Of a DNA stretch of 64,000 bases, positions 1 through 11,408 are shown piece by piece. The DNA is from Medicago truncatula (taxonomy: Eukaryota; Streptophyta; Magnoliopsida; Fabales; Fabaceae): positions 12,286,001 to 12,350,000 of the forward strand of contig NC_053043.1 of NCBI RefSeq assembly GCF_003473485.1, given 5' to 3'. The notes under the pieces are model-generated. The model saw nothing but the letters and a program-made list of their open reading frames with translations, was not told the DNA's origin and made no database searches. The position numbers and the translations under genes are program-made. How positions within the stretch are numbered: the stretch's first letter is position 1; every line of letters begins with the position of its first letter.

Positions 1-392
1 GCTTGCTAATCCTTTGGAATGTTTGGGGGTGCATAGATTTATGTAGAAAATTGGTCATGTGTTTCTTCAATCCTTTATGTTTGGTTTTGGGGTTGCGTTT
101 TTCTGTTCGGACTGAGGAGGATGCATCTGTGTTAGTTATAATGTTATAGAGTCTGTTTTGAGTGTTGTGGAAATTTAAGGTCAGGCTGTATAGAATGTAT
201 CTGTTATCTTAGTTCCTGCTTTTAGGCATGTAACTAGTCTGTTTTGTTGCTGATTTAAGGAGTTCGGTTTGCTCCTTGGTGTTAGGGGCGGAGTTTTATT
301 TATTTTGGGTTGAATTTGGCTACAGGCTATTTTTTGGTACTTGCACATCTTGTGCGTTCCTATATTAATAAATTCATATTTTTTAATGCTTC

Positions 393-421
<29 letters not shown>
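1..421 (+). mobile_element. 3' end of a polyadenylated retroelement or retrocopy (LINE-like)
   Basis: The first 392 bases are GT-rich non-coding sequence resembling a 3' UTR. An AATAAA-type signal sits near 367, and a run of 29 A at 393-421 follows directly. A genomic poly(A) tract after such a signal is what a reverse-transcribed, target-primed insertion leaves. The 5' part lies outside the window, so coding content and target duplication cannot be checked. It could be a plant L1-type LINE tail or a processed copy of an mRNA; I favour the LINE. Confidence 0.5.
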
Positions 422-424
<3 letters not shown>

Positions 425-1790
425 GAAAGATCCTTATCTAATGAATCATGATTCATTCTTGAATTACATCGTTGGTATCACAAAGTTAAAGAAATGAGGA
501 CATAATCAAAACGAATCACAAATGTAGGTGATGATACTATTCTCTCCCCACTCAACCTCCTTATAACAAAATTTCCCTTGCATAATTAATTCATGTTCCA
601 TCTCTCTCCTCTCACTTTTGGTCACGTGGATATTCCTATTTTTTTCCTTCTTTATTTCTCTTAACATAAACTCTTATATGCTAACTGCCCCTTTAAACCC
701 ACATTCTCGCATTGAGAGTCCTTACAACTATCCACCAAACTAGGAGAGTAGGAGAGTAAAATAAGGGAATTGAAGTCTCTAATTTATATGAGAAAAGCAA
801 CCAAATTCGATACAAATCATTATCATATACTATCACTTAACACTTCATTTTCATATCATAAATTTAGTTGCCACATTGATATCTCATTTGTCACATTGCT
901 AAATATATCCTAAATATATAAACGAACTAAAATGACATGTATTTTAAAAACCAAACAACCAAAATTGCGAATTTAAAAATGGACAAAAATCGTTAACAAA
1001 CAAAATGAGGAGATGAAAGTTGTATTTAAGTCAAAAACTTTTATACCTAAATGTGACACAACTTTCAAAACATAATGAAGAGACCCAATTAAGATTAAAA
1101 AAAATAGGGTGCGTAGGAGTTTGGCATTTGTTAGCTAAGAGATGAAGAATTTGAACCAACTTTGCCTTTACAAAAGTGGCATGTTAAAGAAGATTACAAG
1201 CTTAAAAAAGAAAAAGAACTCGTAAATAAATAGCAACAATCTTAATCTCCTTCCTACACAATAGATAACTAAACTCTTTCCACAATCTAACACGGTGAAG
1301 TAAAGAGTGGAAAAAATGGTTTCAAATATTAATTTTCAATTAACTTCCCTTTCCTTTTCATTCACTTAATTAATCAAATAAGAAGGAATAAGTTTTGACA
1401 AAGACTTTGCTAAGATTGATCTTGAAGTAGCTTTTGAATGGAATATATATTTTTATTATTGTAGTATCATGGGATAGATGAGTTGTCTCTTTCAATTTTG
1501 TATTTTATTTGTTTTTTATTTCGGTATTATGTCTCTTTCCAATTAGAAAACTATGAAACAAACAAAATGGAAAAAGTCCAACAACCTATATGGTTGGTTC
1601 CTTCCTACCCGTTAGTGGCCGGCTATCTGCAAGAAGTGAACACTAAGTTAGGCATTGAAAATTCAAACATACCTAATTTCCTAACAAGACACCTATATTT
1701 CACATCCAAAATTATTTATATGAAATGTTATAGATATTATTTAATATTTACATGTAGTTTCAATTTCATTTTAATAGATAAATGGTCTAC
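422..1790. other. AT-rich intergenic DNA, no gene recognised
   Basis: Only short chance reading frames are present. The 118-residue frame at 1483-1839 runs into the SINE that begins at 1793 and matches nothing I recognise. No tRNA, promoter or repeat structure stands out. Confidence 0.5.
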
Positions 1791-1792
1791 AA

Positions 1793-1927
1793 ATCCTGGC
1801 TCAACCGGTAAAATGTCAAAATTGTTAGATCGGATGTAATGATCAAGGTTCGAACCCTGACACATCCATTTGTCTATGTGAGTTTATTTATAATAACCTT
1901 GTCATTTTGTCTATCTAAAAAAAAAAA
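1793..1927 (+). mobile_element. tRNA-derived SINE (family 1, copy 1)
   Basis: A box A-like stretch (TGGCTCAACCGG, 1797-1808) and a box B-like stretch (GGTTCGAACCC, about 1848-1858) are followed by a T-rich 3' region ending GTCTATCT and an A tract. The same consensus recurs at 34388-34523 (+), 19398-19529 (-) and, decayed, at 61305-61440. Internal pol III boxes, a conserved 3' region and a terminal A run define a plant tRNA-related SINE, not a tRNA gene. Confidence 0.75.
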
Positions 1928-1942
1928 TTGATGAATACTTTT

Positions 1943-2022
1943 TTATGAAGAGGGAAAACTATTAGTTACTAGGATCGAACTATTATGAAGAGATAAAACT
2001 ACTAGTTACAAGGATCGAACCA
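1943..2022. repeat. two-copy 40-bp tandem repeat
   Basis: Two adjacent 40-bp units (1943-1982 and 1983-2022) both start TTATGAAGAG and end in a GGATCGAAC motif, with a few substitutions between them. There is no coding or regulatory sign. Confidence 0.7.
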
Positions 2023-4278
2023 TATATGCCTACATTTTAATCTCCTTCAACATCTCTATTCATATCATTATACACTATAACTTCGATAATTTTGTAGTTT
2101 TAAGTTTGAATTCAATCATAAATACGAAGTTATAACTAATATCAAACCTCTTGAATAAGTTTTATATCTTAATGGTTTGATTTGATTTGAGTGTTTTGTT
2201 TCTACAAGTGCATGTATATTTAGTTTTTACGAAGAAACAAGTGATATATTATTGCATATATCTTCTAATTAATTCTATATAATTATCTTAATTATTGATT
2301 TCTTCATGACGTATAAAATGGAAAGTAGCTCGACTTTGCTTTATCTCTAGGCTAATATAGAATTGTCACCTTCCTTAGTTCCAAAAACTTTGATGTGAAA
2401 CAGATAAAATTGTATGAAATGGCTCATGTGCATAACTTCTATCCCTTTTTCCACGATCAGTTTTTAATCGTATATAGATAATTGTTTCCTTTCAAGGTGG
2501 ATAAAGGGGACTCATATAGTTGGCATAAATGTTTGAAATTAGTTATATATTAAGATTATTTTATTTTAGGTGTATTGATTGTGTGCCATCACATACCAAC
2601 ATTTTAAATGAAATATAATTGATGTTATGCATGTAGACTAATCAGTAATCACTGCACACAATAGAAAGAATTAAAAATAATTTGGCAGAAAAAGAAAAGA
2701 AAAATTCACGTGCTTCTCAATGATTATTGGGAATTAGTGACCAAATGTTTGTATACTACATATATTGTTTGACTTCCAATATATATAATGATCGTTGATG
2801 AGGTGTAGCCCATGATAAGAGCTTGAGTTTGACACTTATAAAATAACTAAATGCTATTAATATATTTTAAGGGCATCTGTTAAAATTAAAAAGTTTAAAG
2901 TAGAAATTTTATCTTTGAATTTGTGCAATTTTGTATATTTAACACATTGAAACATTAAAAAACATATTTTTTTACAGAAAAATTATCAATTGTTTCCATT
3001 TCTAAATCATTAACAATTGTTATAAAGGCACTTGTTATCAAAATCCTTTACCTAATAATAGCTCAATTTTTAGATATAAGACCCTCTTGAGTTTTTATTT
3101 GTTTTTTATAAGACTCTATTTAAATTTTCAATTGCATTTTACATTTTTTTGTATAATATGTAATAAATATTGTATGGCTGTTAGTTGTTTGGACTATTTA
3201 GAAAGTTCAGAATGATAGAATTTTTTAAAGAAAAGAGGATAATTTGTTGGCGCTAAGCGAGAGAGTGAGGCTTCATTCTATTTAATGGTTGAAATCAAAA
3301 TATGTTACTATCTTTGATTTCGACTACCAATTGTGACGACAGAGTCCTTTAACTTACTTAAATTTAGTGTTCTAAATTGTTATTCTTCTTTTTTTTTTTT
3401 TTTGAGCCTCGGTGGCATTGTACAATATTTTTGAACTTTCGGCCAATATTTTTTAATTGTTGGACTTTATCTATGTAAAAGAACATCAAACAATAACTAC
3501 ATTAAAAACAGAGGGAGTTTTTGCAAAATAAAATAAAAACAGAGATATAAATTAGATATAAATTAGCATTAAATTTATGTTAATCGATGTTCATGGGACA
3601 TCAATTAAAAAAACAATAATAAATTTATGTAAAAAAAACATGTTTTACACTTTTAAGACTTTAATTACAACAAACATTTTTTGTTATTTGTTAGTACAAC
3701 ATTTTCGTTCACATTATTATTTGAAGGATTTTTTTTTTTTGAAGAAATTCGAAGGATCTTGTTAACGAGTGTACTCTATACATTCTTTAAATATTTTAAA
3801 TTAAGTAATTATTTTTTATAAATATCAAAGTTTTCCATTTGCAATGCACATTATTACACAAATTTTCAAAAAAAGTTACCATTTAAAATTTTTAACGAGT
3901 GCTCTGGTTAAGAATTTTCCTTATTCGAAAGAATTTCTGCTCCTTCGATGAATTAATTGAGTCATGTGATCAAAGGGTTAAAAATTGTCTTCAGAACAAC
4001 GTTCCTGAATATCCAATACTCTGCACTGCTTCCGTTTGTTGTGCTTTGGTAGACGAACGGAATTTGCATGCCCCTCCCTGCCACCTATGACACGCAAGTC
4101 TGGGACCCTGTTCTTCATGTGGGCCCTATCGTGTTCCTTTTACTAAAATAACTAAAGCTTTTTTTTTTTAAGGAATTTTTAATAACTGAGCTTAAGGCAG
4201 ATATTTCCTAAGTGGGGCCTTTATCATGTACCTTTTAACTTAGCTAAGGTAGATATTTCCTCTCACTCAAAAAGAGTG
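2023..4278. other. AT-rich intergenic DNA with dispersed-repeat fragments
   Basis: No gene is recognised. The stretch at 3950-4060 shares a block around GAACAACGTTCCTGAATATC with 7085-7125, so both are parts of the same dispersed repeat. The 63-residue frame at 3899-4090 is accidental. Poly-T runs occur at 3390-3404 and 3728-3740. Confidence 0.45.
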
Positions 4279-4759
4279 GCATTTAACCGGTGAAGCTCCG
4301 GTACTTTAAAATGGATGACGTATCGTATCATCTGTGTATCTTGCATCGATACCTGCCTGATATTTTTCAATACGTATCAGGAGAGTATTCGAAGATTAAA
4401 TTTTATTTAAAAAATAATAATTATCCGATAAATTTCGATACGTATCATGAGAGTATCCGATAATTATCCTGCACTGATATATGCCCCGATACTTCCCAAT
4501 TAATGGTAACTAAAATAACTTAACTCTTGACTAACAATGTTCCTTTTGGATATAATATAACATTGATGGTGCTTTTTTTCGGATATATTTTGTATGTATT
4601 TGACTAATCATCACTCTCTTAATCGTCAATATTATTTATATTTATGTTGATGTGCTACAAGCCTATGAGTGGTTTTTTTTTTTTTTTTTGTTAATATATT
4701 TGCATATTAAAAAAATGGTTATAATTATATTGCACATTTAAATATATAAAGTTTTTTTT

Positions 4760-4884
4760 GTCCCCGTGCATAGCTTAGTTGGCAGGAACATACATTATTA
4801 TATTCAGGGGTCGGGGTTCGAACCCCGAACACCCCGCTTATTCACCTTGAAAAAGGTGAATTCTAGCCACTAGGCTACCTGACA

Positions 4885-4887
<3 letters not shown>
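4760..4887 (+). mobile_element. tRNA-derived SINE (family 2) nested in the MULE element
   Basis: Box A (TAGCTTAGTTGG, 4771-4782) and box B (GGTTCGAACCCC, about 4815-4826) have good pol III spacing, followed by a body ending CACTAGGCTACCTGAC. A (TA)n tail runs to about 4920. The motif TATAAAGTTTTTT occurs immediately before the element and again after the TA tail, which looks like the target duplication. It therefore inserted after the host MULE element. Confidence 0.8.

Positions 4888-4920
<33 letters not shown>
4888..4920. repeat. (TA)n microsatellite
   Basis: An uninterrupted TA run at the 3' end of the nested SINE; probably its expanded tail. Confidence 0.9.
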
Positions 4921-4924
<4 letters not shown>

Positions 4925-5043
4925 TTTTTATTAATGTATCTCAGTCGTATTGTATCTTAATTTTTGAAATTTTTCCGTATCGACGTATCGGTGCAGTATC
5001 GTATCCGTATCATATCTTGTATCCGGGCTTCATAGCATTTAAC

Positions 5044-5750
5044 ATTAGATAGGTGACATTTCACATGGGAAAGGTTAATCCTTTCCCACCATGAGAAAGT
5101 TGGTATTTAACCGTTAGATCAAATCAATAGAATAAATTTTATCATACTCTCTTTACACTAGAATTTTGTACACACTTTTACTACCATTTCAAATTAAAAA
5201 AAAAAAAAATCAGATTTTTTTTTTCAAACATTCTAAAAAGTTTTTTTCAAAATAATGTTTTCTTTTAGTATAAAAACAAAAATTAGATAATATTTTTTGA
5301 AAATAAAAAACTTATTTTCCAGAATTTTATTTTCTTATAAAAATAAAAAACTTTAATTTAAGAAAAATTAGGATTTTTATTTTATTTTTCAGAATATCTC
5401 ATTTTATTACGAAATTAAAAAAATATTTTTTTAAAAAAAAAATAAAAACTTATCTTAGTTTCTAGAATTATATCTTTATTGAAAAATAAATTTATTTTTC
5501 AAATTTATTTTCTAACATTCAATAAATAAATTACATAATTAAAAAAAAAACTTATCTGAATTTTTTTCGATTTTTTTAATTTCTGAAAATTAACTTTCAG
5601 AATTTTTAAAATTGTTGGAAGATAATGTGAAGAAAAATCTAGTGTTGAAAGAACATGTTCTTCATTTAATCCAATCATTAAATTCAACTTTTCCCGTGGT
5701 GGAAAAGGGTTGACTTTTCCCATATGAAATGCCACCTCATTGGATACATT
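5044..5750. mobile_element. inverted-repeat element of about 700 bp
   Basis: The left arm at about 5050-5130 (GACATTTCACATGGGAAAGG onward) is the imperfect reverse complement of about 5660-5745 (TTTTCCCATATGAAATGCCA region). The arms are about 80-95 bp and the interior is an A/T-rich homopolymer-laden stretch. No clear target duplication was found and the outer limits are uncertain, because the MULE element at 4288-5034 abuts the left side. Family unknown. Confidence 0.6.
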
Positions 5751-6104
5751 ATTGTTTTCTTTTTCTTCAGATAAAACTTTAATTAATATCAGTGTCTTGA
5801 AATATAAAAAATCAGAATTTATTATACACATTGAAATGATATTTCAGGTGTATTCATATATAATAAAATAAAAATATTAACTACACTATAAACTTTTTTA
5901 GTGTAAATGTGAAAAAATAAAATGTGCTTATATAAAGATGAAGGGAGTAGTATTGTAGATATTTCCTACCATCTCCAATAAAACTTAAAAAGACTGGTTA
6001 TATTTTGGTGTAAAACAATATTTTAGAGTGTCGATAGAGTAGGTGCATCATGTCAGAATGTGACTCTCTTCACTATAGAGGAATGATGCACCTTACACGA
6101 CTTC

Positions 6105-6189
6105 AATGCTCAAATAAATTAGAGTTTAAAGAATCAAAAAGTTTTTAATGCTCAAATAAATTAGAGTTTAAGGAATCAAAAAGTTTTTT
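6105..6189. repeat. two-copy 42-bp tandem repeat
   Basis: Two adjacent units start AATGCTCAAATAAATTAGAG and end near CAAAAAGTTTTT. A shorter decayed third part follows to about 6220. Confidence 0.7.
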
Positions 6190-6401
6190 AAAGAATAGTT
6201 TTAAGAATCAAAAAGATTTATGGAGATTAAATATTGTGTTTGTGTCGAAATATCTTTTTGTCCTTTTCAGAAAATATTATGAGAGTAATCTATTGCTATA
6301 TTTGTTCTAAAATAACGTCGTTTTAGGAAGAAAAAAAATTGTTCTATTTTCTCAATGATGAAAAATCAATTATTTTATTCTAGTTTTATCTGTTAATACT
6401 A

Positions 6402-6679
6402 CTCCCTCCGTCTCAAATTGTATGATGTTTTGGGCATTTCCCACATATTAAGAAATACAATTAATATTGTGTGGAAAAGAGATATTATGAGTTGTTTTAC
6501 AAAAATATCCTTAATAAATGATATGAGAAAGATAAATAAAAGAATTGAAAGAAGAGAGAGTAATAAATAATTAAGGTTATAATAGGAAAAAATATCATTA
6601 ACGTTGCATTGGCATTTTAAAGCGACATATAATTTGGGACAATTTTTTTTTCCTAAAGCGACGTACAATTTAGGAGGAG
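6402..6679. mobile_element. Stowaway-like MITE (278 bp)
   Basis: Starts CTCCCTCCGTCTCAAATTGT and ends with its inverted counterpart ACAATTTAGGAGGAG. TA flanks both ends (6400-6401 and 6680-6681). CTCCCTCCGT termini with a TA duplication are diagnostic of Stowaway/Tc1-mariner MITEs. No coding capacity. Confidence 0.8.
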
Positions 6680-6705
6680 TAATAGACAATGGAGGATAAT
6701 GTTAA

Positions 6706-6889
6706 GAGAAATGATATTTGTACAACCATTTTTGTACAACTTTTGTATAACTTTCTCTTTCATACTCACATTATTTTCTTATTCTCTCTCTTCCTTTTTC
6801 TCTCTCCATTGTTATTGACCAATGAAAAAAAAGAATAACAAAATTGTTACAAAAGTTGTACTAAAAGAGTTGTTCAAATAACACTACTC
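6706..6889. mobile_element. MULE-type MITE, 184 bp, copy 1
   Basis: Terminal inverted repeats GAGAAATGATATTTGTACAA and, reversed from the right end, GAGTAGTGTTATTTGAACAA. The perfect 9-bp target duplication TAATGTTAA lies at 6697-6705 and 6890-6898. The interior has a CTCTCTC-rich stretch. A second copy of identical length is at 55160-55343 with its own different 9-bp duplication. Confidence 0.88.
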
Positions 6890-6949
6890 TAATGTTAAAT
6901 TAAACCATAACACTAAGAACAAAGGGAGTTTGTACCAAAAACTAAAGTA

Positions 6950-7250
6950 AATAGAGGGAGTAGTTACACTTAGCATTATGAAAAGAAACTTTGTCTGTTT
7001 CTGTCTGATTGAGTGAATGATTTGAGATTGAATCGAGCCATGCGTGACATGCGTGCGATATCAGCGTGTGATTAAATGGGAAAAATCGTCTCGAGAACAA
7101 CGTTTCTGAATATCCAATTATATGCTTCCATTTGTTGCTGGTTCCTCTATAACAAATGTTTTTGGTATATGTCATCATGAGTTTAGCTCAATTGGTATGA
7201 ATAAGGTTTGGTTTGAATTTCGGCTGCTAAAAAAAATGTGCTTAATATAT
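6950..7250. other. dispersed repeat and tRNA-like fragment
   Basis: Positions 7085-7125 repeat the block near 3995-4015 (GAACAACGTT...TGAATATCCAAT). At 7180-7240 a SINE-like scrap shows a box A-type GAGTTTAGCTCAATTGG and a decayed box B followed by an A run. No gene. Confidence 0.4.
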
Positions 7251-7254
7251 TTTA

Positions 7255-7501
7255 CTTCCTCCGTCCCGCAATAAATGACCTGTTTGAAAATGTGCAATTT
7301 TGACCTAACTTACTTTGACCATATTTTTCTACTAATATACAAAGATAAATAATATCATATAAGATGTCGTTGGATTCATCTCGATGAGTATTTTCAAAAT
7401 ATCAAATTTTCATAATTTTTTCCAATATATTATTCAAGATATTTAAACTCAAAATTATACATTGGTATGCGTAATTGGATGTGTCACTTACGGAGGGAGG
7501 A
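7255..7501. mobile_element. Stowaway-like MITE (about 247 bp)
   Basis: Left end CTTCCTCCGTCCCGCAATAA; right end ACTTACGGAGGGAGGA, its imperfect inverse. TA flanks at 7253-7254 and 7502-7503. The interior is non-coding. Confidence 0.75.
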
Positions 7502-8042
7502 TAAAAGAAAATGCACTAAGTGCTTCTTACCAAAAACAAATTTTGTCTTAAAAACGTAAGTCAAACACATCTTGAATGTTTAAACAATGTTTTAAAAATA
7601 TTTGTTAGCATTTTTCTCATTTCTATGAGTGTGCTTAAATTATGTACAATTTTTTTGTGATCACACAAGAGTATCTCTTAATTGTTATACATATTAATAA
7701 TTTGATTGTGGGAACATTTTATTATGAATTTCAAATTCGGAGTTGAGCCAATAGTCAGATGAAAAAAGAACCAAATTGTTCTTAGACTTCGGAGCAAAGT
7801 TTTTTCACAATGTAAATGGTTCTCTATTAAATTCTATATAAAAAATTTAATCACTTTTATATTGTTAATTGTTCATATTTTATTTAAAACTAATATTTCC
7901 TTTTGAAAGTTTAACATCCATATTTTTTTTAAGTATTATACATGTTCAATAAAATGACAACTATAAACATAATACTTATAACATAAATATGTAAAAATAG
8001 TACTTCCTTAAACAAAATAAAAATAAAAATAGTTCTCATTGT

Positions 8043-8356
8043 CAGTGGCAGATCTTCATAGAGACCTGCAGATGCCATGATACCCCCAACTTTTCTATAT
8101 ATATTCGATTAGGCATACTTGTATCACAACTACGCAGTTGGTGCAGTGGAAATGACGTTAGTTTTTCTGTTATATTTTTACTATTTTGTTCAAAAAAAAG
8201 CTCTCCTATGTGGATTCGAACCGGCATCCCCTACTCTGCAATCAAGCAAAATAAACCATTGGACCAGTCAACAGTTATAATATTTCTTACACACAGTTTA
8301 ATATATATTTCAAACAATTCTGCCACCCCATAAAATATTCCAAGATCCGCCATTGC
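8043..8356. mobile_element. hAT-type MITE (314 bp) with a tRNA-like interior
   Basis: The termini CAGTGGCAGATCTT and, reversed from the right, CAATGGCGGATCTT match the plant hAT pattern CAGTGGCGGA. The exact 8-bp duplication CTCATTGT lies at 8035-8042 and 8357-8364, the hAT target length. On the minus strand 8200-8275 reads like a tRNA: TGGTCCAATGG, then GGTTCGAATCC. A short chance frame (8042-8227, -) lies across it. Confidence 0.88.
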
Positions 8357-8561
8357 TCATTGTAGTATTGTATCTAATTTCCACCCTTTACAAAATTGGA
8401 TGAGATAACTTTGTACCATTCTTAGATCGCCCTCAATTGTGCTAGTTTATACCCATTAAAAAGTCTCACTAGCTAGGTACCCCCAATTGAGGGTTAATAG
8501 CAATGGTACTGATATCAAATGAGAGAAAATGGTACCCGAGTAAAAAAAAAGCAAAGAGAAT

Positions 8562-8637
8562 GTACCTAATATTTAAAGATGTGTACCTAATAAAAAATGG
8601 TACCTAATATTTAAAGATGTGTACCTAATAAAAAATG
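8562..8637. repeat. two-copy 38-bp tandem repeat
   Basis: Two perfect units begin GTACCTAATATTTAAAGATG and contain a second internal GTACCTAATAAAAAATG. The surrounding 8500-8665 has further scattered GGTACC-type motifs. Confidence 0.8.
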
Positions 8638-9162
8638 GTACCCAATGAAAGAAAAGATGTACATATACATTCTCTGTCTCTTAAAAGACATGACTCGAAA
8701 TATAAATTCTATCTCTCTCCCCATATATTTTTTTTTTAAAGAACATCACTCTAAATATAAATTCTATTTTAAATGGTTAAATATGTTTTTTATTTTAAAA
8801 TGAATTTAATTATATAATATCATATCAATTAATAAATATGAAAACACGTAAGTTATTATATTATTGTTAGGTGTATTATTTTCAAAAGGTATGCATCGTT
8901 TATTTTTTTGGCTTCCTATAACTTCTCTTCAGTGAAGATAAAGTATATCCGAGTCAAACAATAAATATAATTTTTTTCTCTCAAAATCGTAGTTTGACAA
9001 ATTATTATTTGTAAATAGACGAAACGATAATAATTATTTTAAAATCATAAATAGAGAAGCTGACATTTAAATTTGAATTACAACGTTCAACTAACAATTT
9101 TGACACTTTTATCAATTGATCATAAAAATAGAAACTCTAGAAGAGGACCGTTAGACAATTAT

Positions 9163-9260
9163 TCTATACTATATAAATAAAATAGATTTAAAATACACGA
9201 GTTTGAACTGACTTTTTTTATTACCTATTTTCTCTTTCATATACATTATTTTATTTACTA
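9163..9260 (+). mobile_element. possible Helitron 5' terminus
   Basis: TCTATACTATATAAATAAAA at 9163 is a typical 5' end of plant non-autonomous Helitrons. A similar TACTATATATATAAAGGGG occurs near 9527. The base before the TC is T, not A, and I found no matching 3' hairpin plus CTRR, so this is at most a remnant. Confidence 0.3.
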
Positions 9261-9879
9261 TTTTATCCTTTAATAATATTATTTTAAATTTTGGTAATGA
9301 TATACATCTCGCGAATTTTAATCCCGATATTTTAAAATGGCATTGCCATCACCTCTTTCCTTTTTTCAGCATGTGTGCTCATTCACTAAGCGGATATCCA
9401 ACAATTGAAAACATATCGGGACACTTTCGAGATGGTTTCTTCGCTGGAAATAGCATCACTCTTTAGGTTTTAATTAAAAAACTAAATGCCATTAAAATAG
9501 AAAATATCCCACTATAAAGGAACAATACTATATATATAAAGGGGATAAAGATTATGATCTGAATTTTTATAATTTCAATTATATCCTTAAACAATTTTTT
9601 ATATATTAATGTTATGTTATTGATGATATTAAAAAAGATAAAAATCTATATTATATTTGTTAAATTATTGTTGTAATTAGAAAAGATAAACACGACTTAT
9701 TAAGTTTGTTACAATTTTAGAAGTCACAAATATTTTGTTGATATAGTATAGATAAAGTATAAAACATTTTTTAGGGAAAAAAAAAGTCAAAAAATTTTGC
9801 ATTATTAAAAAATAGTAGAAAGATTAATTAAAAAAAGAGAAGTATATAAGAAGAAAAACAATAAAAAATAGAAAAAGTA

Positions 9880-11408
9880 TAGTCTACGATGTTTGTTCCC
9901 TTTAGCAACCTGTAACGCTTTGACAACATTGCCACAAAGAGAAATCTTCATCTATTAGAACCCTTCTTCTCCTTTTCCCTCTTCTCTCTTCTCATTCTCA
10001 CACCATTTTCCATTCTCTCCTAATCTAATTTCAACTCACACCCCCTCAATTCCACTTCTTCACCCCCCCTCCCTCTTCCTCCTTCATTCACTTTTTCACA
10101 TTTTCACTTTTATTTCAATAAAAACCGTTCTTTTTGCTTTGAAACGGTAAAGTTCTACTCGTTTTCTCATTATAAGATCGTTTCATCTTGTGGGCCACTC
10201 TGAAAAGTGATTGTTTTTTGTAAAAAAGTGTTTTTTTTTCTCTGTGTTATCCCACTATGATTTTGTTTTTTAAAAAAGTTTTTTTTTTTTTGTGTGTTAT
10301 TCCACTCTGGGATTGTTTGATGCAGTTTTTTGTTTGTTGAATTTCTGAGTTTTGTGCTTATGGCTTGGTTGGTTATTGATTTTGTTAGTTGAATTTACGA
10401 GGTTTGGTTTTTGGTTGGTTGATTGTTAGTTTTGATGAATTTGAATTGGTCTAATGATGCTTTAAAATAAATAACGTGGATAAAAACAGAAGGGTTTTTG
10501 TCTTTTTTTAGGTTTGGTTTTTGGTTGATTGTTAGTCAATGATGCTGATGATAATTATAAAAAGGGTTTTTGTTTGTTTTGATGATGAACTTGAATTGGT
10601 CTAATGATGCTGCAAAATAAATAATCAGGATAAATTTGAAAGTATTTTTGTGTGTGTGTGTATATTCTTGATGAAATTGAATTGGTCAATGTCGAAGTTT
10701 TGTTGTAGTGATTGAATCCTGAAATTGGTTTTGGTTTTATGGATTTTTTGTGTTTCAGCTGTTTGGTTTGATTTGAAATTTTTAAGCTGTTTTCTCATAA
10801 GGTAATAAATTCCATGATTTTGTTTTTGAAATTTGAAAAGGGATTGTAAAGTTGGTCCACTATGTTTTGTTTTTTTTCCTTGTTTTGTGATTTTCTTTGA
10901 GGCATGACAGACAAGTTATTTTTGCATGTTTATTGTGTTGTTCTTGTGAAATGTGCAGAGGGTATTCTTAGCATTCTTAGCTTTCCCTCTTTCATGATTT
11001 ACATCTTCTGAACTTGTTTGGATCTTTCATTTATGGCATGTTCTTTCTCACAGATTATGTGGTTTTGTGTTTTTGGTGAATTGGCATGGTTCTGTTTTGT
11101 TGACAGAGCTTTTATGGTCATTAGAATCTTAACATTGTTTACCTCATGCCTTTTCTCTCACACTTCACCAATAAAACTTTTGGAAAGAAAAGTGTTCTTT
11201 TTCACCCTTCATTGACTCATCAATTTGTTTGTTTTTTGTTCTGCTGGTTTTTCATTTTAAACCACTTTAGGAATTTTTTCATTCCAGAGAAAAGAAAGAA
11301 AACTTACACGGTTTGTTTTCTGCTGCAGCATATCACTCAAGATCCTCCTAGGCGTGGACCTTGATGTGATCATTGATATTGGAGAAATAGTCCTTGTTGA
11401 TTTTGCAA
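9880..11408 (+). promoter_or_regulatory. promoter, 5' UTR and long leader intron of the epimerase gene
   Basis: A strongly pyrimidine-rich tract (about 9958-10090, CTTCTTCTCC/TCTCTTCTC) marks the probable transcribed leader. A plausible leader intron runs from the GTAAAGTT donor at about 10147 to the acceptor CTGCTGCAG ending at 11329. That would leave 79 nt of second leader exon before the ATG at 11409. Long leader introns often raise expression in plant genes (general knowledge). The intron contains two copies of a 48-bp block (10437-10485 and 10587-10634). Transcription start and donor are inferred. Confidence 0.5.

Larger units (their letters stand above)
4288..5034. mobile_element. MULE-type non-autonomous DNA transposon (747 bp) with a nested SINE
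   Basis: The ends are inverted copies: GAAGCTCCGGTAC near the left end and, reversed, GAAGCCCGGATAC near the right. Just outside lie identical 9-bp repeats GCATTTAAC (4279-4287 and 5035-5043), the target duplication length typical of Mutator-like elements. Both subterminal regions are packed with CGTATC/GATACG hexamers, a common transposase-binding arrangement. There is no open frame, so it is non-autonomous. A SINE sits inside (4760-4887). Confidence 0.8.

Noticed and set aside
4760-4840. tRNA gene suggested by GGTTCGAACCCC and a box A
   Set aside because: There is no acceptor stem or cloverleaf, the body continues into a SINE tail, and target-site repeats flank it.
5505-6689. Reverse frames of 108 and 96 residues
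   Set aside because: They cross an inverted-repeat element and a Stowaway MITE; composition is that of AT-rich non-coding DNA.
9523-9560. Second Helitron 5' end at TACTATATATATAAAGG
   Set aside because: It lacks the TC start and there is no 3' hairpin with CTRR downstream; TA-rich DNA easily mimics this.
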